13,784 bases of DNA from an uncultured Eubacterium sp. (lineage in GTDB: Bacteria > Bacillota > Clostridia > Lachnospirales > Lachnospiraceae). Below the pieces are notes generated by a model that was given only the letters and a program-made list of their open reading frames with translations, was not told the origin of the DNA and did no database searches. The translations under genes were made by a program, and so were the position numbers. The stretch spans positions 1-13,784 of the forward strand of contig CAJUDA010000036.1 in NCBI GenBank assembly GCA_910584875.1, read 5' to 3'. This document shows, piece after piece, positions 7,278 to 13,040 of this stretch (its first letter is position 1; each line of letters opens with the position of its first letter).

Positions 7278-7885
7278 AGAAGATAAAAATACTTTTTATA
7301 TCAGATGAACCATCTCCGGCGCTGTGGGATTATTTTGAGCCTTCCCGGCTGGATGGCATAGACCTGATCATATCGTGCGGCGATCTTCCGCCGCAGTATC
7401 TGTCCTTTCTGGCGACGTTTTTTATAGGACCGGTCCTGTATGTCCACGGCAACCATGATGCGTGTTACCTGGATACGCCTCCGGACGGATGTACCTGCAT
7501 AGACGGTAAAGTTTATGAATTTGAGGGAATCCGTATTGCCGGACTTGGCGGGTCAATGCAATATCATCAGGGAGAATTCCAGTATACGGAGAGGAAGATG
7601 CGGTACCGTATAAGGAAACTCCGCCATAAAATCCGCCGCCGGAAGGGGCTGGATATACTGATTTCCCATGCTCCCGCCTTTGGGATCAATGATGGTGAAG
7701 ATCTGCCGCACAGAGGATTCCGGTGTTTCCTTCATTTACTGGACAGGCATCAGCCGAAGTATTTCGTCCATGGCCATATGCATTTATCTTATAACCCTTC
7801 TTTAAAACGGATAACGAAATACCATGATACAACAGTGATCAATGCATGCGGCAGGTACGTACTGGAATATACAGTGGGCCGGTAG
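7274..7885 (+). CDS. Calcineurin-like metallophosphoesterase
   Basis: A 203-residue cytoplasmic protein with the metallophosphoesterase motif series: ISDEP (D11), SCGDL (G36-D37), YVHGNHD (GNHD 59-62), SHAP (H132) and HGHMH (H168, H170). These residues bind a two-metal centre that cleaves phosphoester bonds. Motif I is normally D-x-H, but here reads D-E-P, so one usual metal ligand is replaced. The substrate is unknown; family members act on cyclic nucleotides, dinucleotides, RNA or phosphoproteins. The ATGA overlap (7274-7277) with the upstream ParB-BMP gene indicates translational coupling and probably a shared pathway. A basic stretch RYRIRKLRHKIRRRKG (about 110-125) could contact nucleic acid or phosphate-rich ligands; that is inference. 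The gene closes its operon, since a strong promoter follows. Confidence 0.87.
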   Translation: MKKIKILFISDEPSPALWDYFEPSRLDGIDLIISCGDLPPQYLSFLATFFIGPVLYVHGNHDACYLDTPPDGCTCIDGKVYEFEGIRIAGLGGSMQYHQGEFQYTERKMRYRIRKLRHKIRRRKGLDILISHAPAFGINDGEDLPHRGFRCFLHLLDRHQPKYFVHGHMHLSYNPSLKRITKYHDTTVINACGRYVLEYTVGR

Positions 7886-7908
7886 TTGATGTCAGTTTTT
7901 GTTATTGC

Positions 7909-7937
7909 TTGCAACCGCATTTTTTTTGTGATATAAT
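7909..7937 (+). promoter_or_regulatory. Strong sigma-A promoter for the deacetylase-bactofilin-pyrH cluster
   Basis: TTGCAA (7909-7914), a 17-bp spacer and perfect TATAAT (7932-7937) preceded by TGA (7929-7931), an extended -10. Transcription should begin near 7944, giving a leader of about 55 bases before TTG 8000. No comparable promoter is visible in the short gaps downstream, so this may drive the genes through pyrH and beyond. Confidence 0.75.
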
Positions 7938-7961
7938 CTTAACTGTATGTGTGTATCACAA
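7926..7961. promoter_or_regulatory. 8-bp inverted repeat over the -10 and start site (candidate operator)
   Basis: TTGTGATA (7926-7933) and TATCACAA (7954-7961) are perfect inverted arms with 20 bases between them. The left arm overlaps the -10 box and the centre falls at the predicted transcription start. The left arm would not be transcribed, so the symmetry should act in DNA, most simply as a repressor site. Arms are too far apart for a Crp-type site. Confidence 0.42.
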
Positions 7962-7999
7962 TTTAATTGAAACAGTATAAGAGTAAGGGAGGACATGAA

Positions 8000-8932
8000 T
8001 TGGCGGCTGATAAGACGGGAACAGAACGAGCAGAGTACCGGAAAAGAAGAGTGAAAAGGATCAAGAGGACGATCGTTACCCTTTGTATTTTACTCCTTGT
8101 TTTGCCGACGATATTGTCAATTTTTCTTATGGCAAAAGTTTCCTCGCTGCAGCGTCAGATCAATGATATCGTTGCCGGCAGGGCTATGGATCAGGAAGAA
8201 GATGAGCAGTCTGGTGTTGTACAGGCAAGTGTGAAAGGATCTGTATCCCACGCATCTGTGGCGGCATCGGAAAGTGCCATCGCATCTGGCGGGGGGATCG
8301 CTGCATCAGAAAAAGAAGTATATCTGACATTTGATGATGGTCCCGGTACCCATACGGGTAAAATATTGGATATACTAAAGAAGCAGGGAGTAAAGGCGAC
8401 CTTTTTTGTTACCGGCAAAGAGGATTCTTACTCCAAAAAAATGTATAAGAGAATCGTGGATGAGGGGCATACACTGGGGATGCATTCTTATTCTCATATA
8501 TACGATACGATTTATAAATCACCACAGGCATTTTCAGCTGATTTTAAAAAATTGTACCAGATGTTGTATGATGCGACCGGGAAGTATCCGGAATGGTACC
8601 GTTTTCCAGGTGGCAGCAGTACGGGTACAATGAAATCCTCTCTCGGGGAGCTGGTCAGTATACTGGAAAAAAAGAACGTATCATATATTGACTGGAATGT
8701 TATTACACCTGAAGCAATGAATCCCCGGGTATCGAAATCGGAAATGGTGGATACAATTATGGATGATGTGAAGGAGTACGATACGGCGGTTGTCATGCTG
8801 TATGATGCGGCAAACCGTCCGATGACATTAAAGGCACTTCCTTCCCTGATAAAGAAAATGAAACAAAAAAATTATAAGTTGCTGCCGCTGGATCAGAATG
8901 TTGCGCCTGTGCGGTACAACCAATTAAATTAG
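8000..8932 (+). CDS. Membrane-anchored polysaccharide deacetylase (NodB family)
   Basis: A 310-residue protein with a basic N-terminus (RKRRVKRIKR), one membrane helix at about residues 24-45, a Ser/Ala-rich stalk and an extracellular NodB domain. Motifs, in order: TFDDGP (110-115), HSYSH (H162, H166; zinc ligands with the second Asp), RFPGGS (201-206) and DWN (231-233). Family members remove acetyl groups from peptidoglycan or other N-acetylated glycans. Motif 5, where PgdA-type enzymes have a catalytic His in L-x-H-D, reads MLYD (Tyr 268). The enzyme may thus be impaired or have altered chemistry. The start is TTG 8000, because AAGGGAGG (7985-7992) lies 7 bases upstream; the earlier in-frame TTG 7967 has no ribosome site. 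The stop lies 11 bases before the bactofilin start, whose AGGAGG overlaps it. Activity on wall glycan is inferred. Confidence 0.87.
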   Translation: MAADKTGTERAEYRKRRVKRIKRTIVTLCILLLVLPTILSIFLMAKVSSLQRQINDIVAGRAMDQEEDEQSGVVQASVKGSVSHASVAASESAIASGGGIAASEKEVYLTFDDGPGTHTGKILDILKKQGVKATFFVTGKEDSYSKKMYKRIVDEGHTLGMHSYSHIYDTIYKSPQAFSADFKKLYQMLYDATGKYPEWYRFPGGSSTGTMKSSLGELVSILEKKNVSYIDWNVITPEAMNPRVSKSEMVDTIMDDVKEYDTAVVMLYDAANRPMTLKALPSLIKKMKQKNYKLLPLDQNVAPVRYNQLN

Positions 8933-8943
8933 GAGGATGAAAT

Positions 8944-9933
8944 ATGAGTTTTTTCAAAGAGTTGAAAGAAGATATTGCTCAGTCGGTTTCCGAACTGTCC
9001 GATGCTCTCGAAGATGATCTCGAAGGAAAAGCAGAAGAAGACATAACGGAAAAAGGTCCTATAGAAGAAATCATTCTGGAAGAACCAAAAGAAGAGCCAG
9101 AACAGGATGAGCAGCTGGAGATTGAGCAGGAAACACTGGCAGATCTCACAGCCATGTACGATGCTGAACTCCATGGCGGGACAGCAGAGCCGGCGGAGGA
9201 AGAAATATCTGCTGAACCAGAAGAGCCTGTGTATGAGGCTCCAGTGACAGAGGAAGAAGATCTTCCTGTGGTGCAGGAAGCAGATACGACAGAAGAAGCG
9301 GCAGAGCCGGCGGCCGGGATTTTGCCGGAATACGGGCAGTCAGACGAGGAACAAACTATGATAGAACAGGAAGGATCAAAGGAGGATTCAATGATGAATG
9401 AAGAACTTACAAGTGAAATAAATGTATTGGATGAGACAGAGGAGATGGCAGTAGAAATGCCGGCAGAGAAAGAAGAACTGTCACCGGATGAAGAGATCAC
9501 CGTAATTACCCAGGGCACTACCATTAATGGTAGCATCAAATCTGACACGTCCCTGCTGGTAAAAGGTACGATCGAAGGCGATGTGGAATGTCAGGGCAAA
9601 CTGACGATCGTCGGTCGTGTTGCCGGTAACACCATTGCCAAAGAAATTTATGTAAACACGCCTCGTCTGGAAGGAGATATCAGCAGTAAGGGCATCGTAA
9701 AGATTGATGTGGGAACGGTTGTGATCGGTAATGTAAACTGTACTTCTGTTGTTGTGGCAGGAGCAGTAAAGGGCAATATTGATGTCAATGGTCCTGTTAT
9801 CATTGATTCTACGGCAGTTGTCAAGGGAGATATCCGTGCCAAATCTGTTCAGGTAAACAGCGGCGCTGTTATCGAAGGAAGTTATTCCCTTGCTTATGCA
9901 GATGTGGATCTGGATGCATTTTTTGAACAGTAA
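8944..9933 (+). CDS. Bactofilin (polymer-forming cytoskeletal protein) with long acidic N-terminus
   Basis: A 329-residue protein. Residues about 184-315 form a bactofilin (DUF583) domain: repeated short beta-helix units with patterns such as GTTINGSIKSDTSLLVKGTIEGDV, KLTIVGRVAGN and VVVAGAVKGNIDVNG. Bactofilins polymerise without nucleotide and scaffold cell-shape or wall enzymes at the membrane. Residues 1-20 (MSFFKELKEDIAQSVSELSD) could be an amphipathic membrane-targeting helix. Residues 25-180 are very rich in Glu, Pro and Ala, presumably disordered, and unusually long for the family. An internal ribosome site with two ATG codons would give a form of about 180 residues, close to the usual bactofilin size. 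The adjacent wall deacetylase agrees with a wall-scaffold role. The ATG 8944 follows AGGAGG at 8931-8936. The domain call is firm; the partner is inferred. Confidence 0.88.
   Translation: MSFFKELKEDIAQSVSELSDALEDDLEGKAEEDITEKGPIEEIILEEPKEEPEQDEQLEIEQETLADLTAMYDAELHGGTAEPAEEEISAEPEEPVYEAPVTEEEDLPVVQEADTTEEAAEPAAGILPEYGQSDEEQTMIEQEGSKEDSMMNEELTSEINVLDETEEMAVEMPAEKEELSPDEEITVITQGTTINGSIKSDTSLLVKGTIEGDVECQGKLTIVGRVAGNTIAKEIYVNTPRLEGDISSKGIVKIDVGTVVIGNVNCTSVVVAGAVKGNIDVNGPVIIDSTAVVKGDIRAKSVQVNSGAVIEGSYSLAYADVDLDAFFEQ
9378..9396 (+). promoter_or_regulatory. Internal ribosome-binding site and double ATG within the bactofilin gene
   Basis: AAAGGAGG (9378-9385) is a near-perfect Shine-Dalgarno sequence. 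ATG codons at 9391 and 9394 follow at 5 and 8 bases, both in the bactofilin frame (M150, M151). It is as good as the gene's own start signal. A product of about 180 residues would carry the whole beta-helix domain without the acidic region. Confidence 0.55.
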
Positions 9934-9957
9934 AATGTGACGGAAGGATAGAGGAAG

Positions 9958-10665
9958 ATGGCACAGTATAAAAGAGTTCTATTGAAACTGAGCGGTGAGG
10001 CGCTGGCAGGAGAACGGGGTACCGGGTTTGATGAGGCAACCTGTATCCCTGTGGCAGAGCAGATCAAAAAACTGACGGATGATGGTGTCCAGGTGGCTGT
10101 CGTGATCGGCGGAGGTAATTTCTGGCGGGGGCGTACGAGCAAAAATATTGACCGGACAAAGGCTGACCAGATCGGCATGATGGCGACGGTGATGAATTGT
10201 ATTTATATGTCGGAGATCTGTCGTTCTGTGGGATTGATGACACAGGTTCTGACCCCGTTTGAATGCGGTTCCTTTACAAAGCTTTTTTCAAAGGACAGAG
10301 TGAATAAGTATCTCTCAAAGGGAATGGTCGTGTTCTTCGCCGGGGGTACCGGTCATCCGTATTTTTCAACCGATACAGCGACCGCTCTCCGTGCGATCGA
10401 GATTGAGGCAGATATTATCCTGGCAGCCAAATCCATCGACGGTGTATACGATTCGGATCCGGCAGTCAATCCGGGGGCGAAAAAATACGATACCATGGCG
10501 ATGTCAGATATTGTGGATGACAAACTTGGTGTTGTGGATCTCGCTGCTGCCGTTCTTTGCATGGAGAATAAAATGCCGATGTGCGTCTTTGGATTAAATG
10601 AAGAAAACAGTATTATCAATGCGGTAACTGGTAACTGTAAGGGAACTATGATTACTGTTGATTGA
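9958..10665 (+). CDS. pyrH: Uridylate (UMP) kinase
   Basis: A 235-residue cytosolic enzyme of the amino acid kinase family that phosphorylates UMP to UDP using ATP, needed for pyrimidine nucleotides and wall UDP-sugars. Seen: N-terminal RVLLKLSGEALAG, GGGNFWRGR, the segment DQIGMMATVMN, FFAGGTGHPYFSTDTATALRA and AAKSIDGVYDSDP, all diagnostic of PyrH. Length is typical for bacteria (about 240). ATG 9958 follows GGAAGGA at 9942-9948. The gene starts 24 bases after the bactofilin stop with no promoter in the gap. Bacterial PyrH is a hexamer, activated by GTP and inhibited by UTP in known species. In many bacteria rpsB and tsf lie upstream; here bactofilin and a deacetylase do. Confidence 0.97.
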   Translation: MAQYKRVLLKLSGEALAGERGTGFDEATCIPVAEQIKKLTDDGVQVAVVIGGGNFWRGRTSKNIDRTKADQIGMMATVMNCIYMSEICRSVGLMTQVLTPFECGSFTKLFSKDRVNKYLSKGMVVFFAGGTGHPYFSTDTATALRAIEIEADIILAAKSIDGVYDSDPAVNPGAKKYDTMAMSDIVDDKLGVVDLAAAVLCMENKMPMCVFGLNEENSIINAVTGNCKGTMITVD

Positions 10666-10688
10666 TAGGCAGATGGAGGAAATCAGTT

Positions 10689-11237
10689 ATGGAAATCAGT
10701 ATATATGAAGATAAGATGGAGAAATCGATCTCCAGTCTGGAGTCAGAGTATACGGCGATTCGTGCCGGACGTGCCAATCCGCGTATCCTGGACCGGATTC
10801 AGGTGGATTATTATGGAACGCCCTCACCACTTCAGAGTGTGGCGAACATATCTGTCCCTGAGGCAAGGATGCTGCAGATCCAGCCATGGGAGAGCAGTCT
10901 CATCAAAGACATTGAGAAGGCGATCCTTGCTTCGGATATCGGGCTGACCCCGGCAAGCGACGGTAAGGTGATCCGTCTTGTGTTCCCGGAACTGACCGAG
11001 GACAGACGTAAGGAGCTTGTGAAGGATGTCAAGAAAAAGGGAGAGACTGCCAAGGTGGCTGTCCGTAACATCCGCCGGGATGCCAACGATGCAGTAAAGA
11101 AAGAATCCAAGGCAAATGAGATTTCAGAGGATGAACAAAAACAGATGGAAGACAGGATCCAGAAACTGACAGATAAATATATAGCACAGATTGATACAAT
11201 GATCGAAGGCAAATCCGATGAGGTTATGACTGTGTAG
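10689..11237 (+). CDS. frr: Ribosome recycling factor
   Basis: A 182-residue protein (family about 185) that splits post-termination ribosomes together with EF-G. Diagnostic segments: an N-terminal helix with IRAGRANP, YYGTPSPLQSVANISVPEAR, QPWE, LTPASDGKVIRLVFPELTEDRRKELVK and a C-terminal helix ending IEGKSDEVMTV. The start is ATG 10689, because GGAGGA (10675-10680) lies 8 bases upstream and the protein then aligns with normal N-termini. An in-frame start at 10662 would overlap pyrH and add nine residues not seen in the family. Gap to pyrH is 23 bases, consistent with cotranscription. Confidence 0.97.
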   Translation: MEISIYEDKMEKSISSLESEYTAIRAGRANPRILDRIQVDYYGTPSPLQSVANISVPEARMLQIQPWESSLIKDIEKAILASDIGLTPASDGKVIRLVFPELTEDRRKELVKDVKKKGETAKVAVRNIRRDANDAVKKESKANEISEDEQKQMEDRIQKLTDKYIAQIDTMIEGKSDEVMTV

Positions 11238-11238
11238 T

Positions 11239-11330
11239 GTGAAAAAGTTCACTAGTAAGGACAGAGGCTTCTGTGGGAGTAGGATTACTCTTTGGAGCGA
11301 CTGTCCTTCCTTTGGGTTTTGAGGAAGGGG
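11239..11330 (+). promoter_or_regulatory. Structured uppS leader with competing stems over the ribosome site
   Basis: The 100-base frr-uppS gap holds several dyads. GTGAA (11239-11243) pairs with TTCAC (11248-11252). AAGGACAG (11257-11264) is complementary to CTGTCCTT (11301-11308) and encloses GAGTA/TACTC (11277-11281/11286-11290). CCTTCCT (11305-11311) also pairs with AGGAAGG (11322-11328), which contains most of the uppS Shine-Dalgarno GGAAGGGG (11323-11330). The second and last stems share bases 11305-11308 and cannot both be complete. That is the layout of a translational switch; the function and any ligand are inferred. Confidence 0.45.
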
Positions 11331-11337
11331 AAGTACA

Positions 11338-12072
11338 ATGGAGCGTTCTGAATTGAAAGCGCCAAATCATGTGGCGATCATTCTGGATGGAAATGGAAGA
11401 TGGGCAAAGAAACGCTTTCTGCCAAGAAAGGCGGGGCATGCTGCCGGAGCCAGGACTGTGGAACAGATTTGTGAAGATGCCTATAATCTGGGGATTAATT
11501 ATCTTACTGTATATGCTTTTTCTACAGAAAACTGGAAACGTCCGCAGGATGAAGTGGATGCGCTGATGAAACTGCTCCGCCAGTATCTGAAGGACTGTAT
11601 CAAACGCAGTACAAAAAATAATATGTGTGTCAGGGTGATCGGGGATACGACGCCTCTGGCGGAGGATATGAAAAAAAGCATCCGGGAACTTGAGGAGGCG
11701 ACGAAGGATAATACAGGTCTCCATTTCCAGGTAGCACTAAATTACGGCAGCCGGGATGAGATGCTTCGGAGTGTCAGGAAAATATGTCAGGAAGTAAAAG
11801 AGGGAAAACTGGAAGAGCAGGAGATTTCAGAAGAAGTGTTTGCCTCCCATCTTGATACAAAAGGGATTCCAGATCCGGATCTGATGATCCGTACGAGCGG
11901 CGAGGAGAGGCTGTCTAATTTTATGTTGTGGCAGCTGGCTTATGCGGAATTTTATTTTACCGATGTGTTATGGCCGGATTTTGATAAAAAGGAACTGCAG
12001 AAAGCGATTGATTTCTATAATGGAAGAGACCGTCGTTATGGCGGTATCGGTTCAGCAGAGCGGAACCAATAA
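11338..12072 (+). CDS. uppS: Isoprenyl (undecaprenyl diphosphate) cis-transferase
   Basis: A 244-residue cytosolic or membrane-associated enzyme that adds isopentenyl diphosphate units to farnesyl diphosphate in cis to make undecaprenyl diphosphate, the carrier for peptidoglycan and other wall glycans. Motifs: HVAIILDGNGRWAKKR (catalytic D17, N19, R21-W22), H34 in KAGH, FSTENW (61-66), LNYGSRDEM (about 134-142) and DLMIRTSGEERLSNFMLWQ (Arg and Ser pyrophosphate ligands). These cover the conserved regions of the family; length is normal (E. coli 253). ATG 11338 follows GGAAGGGG at 11323-11330. It sits 100 bases after frr, an unusually large gap for this cluster, and the gap is structured. An 11-bp tandem duplication covers its stop codon. 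Confidence 0.96.
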   Translation: MERSELKAPNHVAIILDGNGRWAKKRFLPRKAGHAAGARTVEQICEDAYNLGINYLTVYAFSTENWKRPQDEVDALMKLLRQYLKDCIKRSTKNNMCVRVIGDTTPLAEDMKKSIRELEEATKDNTGLHFQVALNYGSRDEMLRSVRKICQEVKEGKLEEQEISEEVFASHLDTKGIPDPDLMIRTSGEERLSNFMLWQLAYAEFYFTDVLWPDFDKKELQKAIDFYNGRDRRYGGIGSAERNQ

Positions 12073-12090
12073 AGCGGAAATAAAGCGGAA
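12069..12090. repeat. 11-bp tandem duplication overlapping the uppS stop codon
   Basis: ATAAAGCGGAA occurs at 12069-12079 and immediately again at 12080-12090. The first copy contains the uppS stop TAA (12070-12072). The second merges into the larger repeat that starts at 12085. It looks like slippage, or a target duplication tied to insertion of that repeat. Confidence 0.6.
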
Positions 12091-12198
12091 AAAGAATCCG
12101 CATAGCAGATGAAATAGTCTCGCCAGAGGCGAGCCATTGCAAGTTTGCCGGAGGCAAACTTGGGTGATGCGGAAAAAGAATCCGCATAGCAGATGAAA
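12085..12198. repeat. Modular palindromic intergenic repeat between uppS and cdsA
   Basis: A 30-bp sequence beginning GCGGAAAAAG and ending GCAGATGAAA is present twice without mismatch, at 12085-12114 and 12169-12198. Each copy contains GCGGA/TCCGC around a 7-base loop; in the second the stem extends to 7 bp (12167-12173/12181-12187). Two tight hairpins lie between them: CTCGCC-AGA-GGCGAG (12119-12133) and CAAGTTTGCC-GGA-GGCAAACTTG (12140-12162, 10-bp stem). The second copy runs into the cdsA ribosome site. No T-run follows, so it is not a standard terminator. It resembles mobile palindromic repeats found many times in a genome, which cannot be tested here. Confidence 0.75.
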
Positions 12199-12209
12199 GG
12201 TTGGATTTT

Positions 12210-13013
12210 ATGTTTGTCACACGTTTACTGAGCGGGATCGTGCTTGTGACCGCAGCTGTCATATTGCTGTTTTTCGGTGATGTCTGGCTGGCAGGGGCGC
12301 TGCTCATTTTATCGCAGATCGGTATATTTGAACTGTTGCGGGTATTACGGCTTATCAGGCACCCGATGGCGCTGGTGGTTTATCTCGAAACAGCGGCATA
12401 CTATATACTATTGTATCTGGGACTGGGCTGGTGGACAACGGGACTTCTTGTGCTGGAGCTGGTAATCCTTCTGATGATTTATGTGATGCGGTATCCCAGA
12501 GACCGGATTGATATTGTGGCAAAGTGTTTATTTGTGTCTGTCTATGTGACAATGCTCCTGTCATTTATTTATCAGACAAGATGCCTTCCGGGGGGACTCT
12601 GGCTGGTCTGGCTGATCATTATTGCTTCCTGGGGATCAGATACCTGTGCCTATGTCGTTGGCGTGCTGATCGGAAGACATCATTTTTCAAAACTGAGCCC
12701 GAAAAAAACACTGGAGGGATGTGTCGGTGGTGTAGTGGGGGCGGCGTTGATCGGTTTTGGATATGCCTGCTTTTTTCCCTATCAGAATATGTTCCTTTTT
12801 TCACCGAAGATTGTCTTTCCTCTGGTGGTCATCGTCGGTGCCGTGATCTCACAGTTTGGTGATCTGGCGGCATCTGCGATCAAGCGGAACTATGAGATCA
12901 AGGATTATGGCGACATTATCCCGGGACATGGAGGGATAATGGACCGGTTTGACAGTGTGATATTTGTCGCACCATTTGTATATTATCTTCTGGTGCTGAC
13001 TTCATATTTGTAG
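12210..13013 (+). CDS. cdsA: Phosphatidate cytidylyltransferase (CDP-diacylglycerol synthase)
   Basis: A 267-residue integral membrane enzyme that makes CDP-diacylglycerol from phosphatidic acid and CTP, the entry to phosphatidylglycerol and cardiolipin. About eight hydrophobic helices are spread through the protein, starting at residue 3. Seen near the middle: SDTCAYVVGVLIGRHHFSKLSPKKTLEG. The C-terminal family signature is complete, SAIKRNYEIKDYGD followed by IIPGHGGIMDRFDS, with the conserved KD and HGGxxDRxD residues. The start is ATG 12210, with AAAGG (12196-12200) 9 bases upstream and the common family beginning MFxTRLLSG. An in-frame TTG at 12201 has no room for a ribosome site. The ribosome site is formed by the end of the second copy of the intergenic repeat. 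Confidence 0.95.
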   Translation: MFVTRLLSGIVLVTAAVILLFFGDVWLAGALLILSQIGIFELLRVLRLIRHPMALVVYLETAAYYILLYLGLGWWTTGLLVLELVILLMIYVMRYPRDRIDIVAKCLFVSVYVTMLLSFIYQTRCLPGGLWLVWLIIIASWGSDTCAYVVGVLIGRHHFSKLSPKKTLEGCVGGVVGAALIGFGYACFFPYQNMFLFSPKIVFPLVVIVGAVISQFGDLAASAIKRNYEIKDYGDIIPGHGGIMDRFDSVIFVAPFVYYLLVLTSYL

Positions 13014-13040
13014 GCTGACGCTTCAGAATGGAGGTTATTT

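Noticed and set aside
7920..7927. Run of eight T after the phosphoesterase gene as a terminator
   Set aside because: No stable GC-rich hairpin precedes it, and the run lies in the spacer of a strong promoter.
7927..7960. TGTGA and TCACA as a Crp-type site
   Set aside because: The half-sites are 24 bases apart instead of 6, so only a generic inverted repeat is reported.
8979..9548. Long minus-strand open frame opposite the bactofilin N-terminus
   Set aside because: It is extremely Ser-rich, as expected from the antisense of Glu/Ala/Pro codons, and has no supporting ribosome site.
12085..12198. Repeat array as a CRISPR or a rho-independent terminator
   Set aside because: Only two copies with a hairpin-filled middle rather than spacers, no cas genes, and no T-run after the hairpins.
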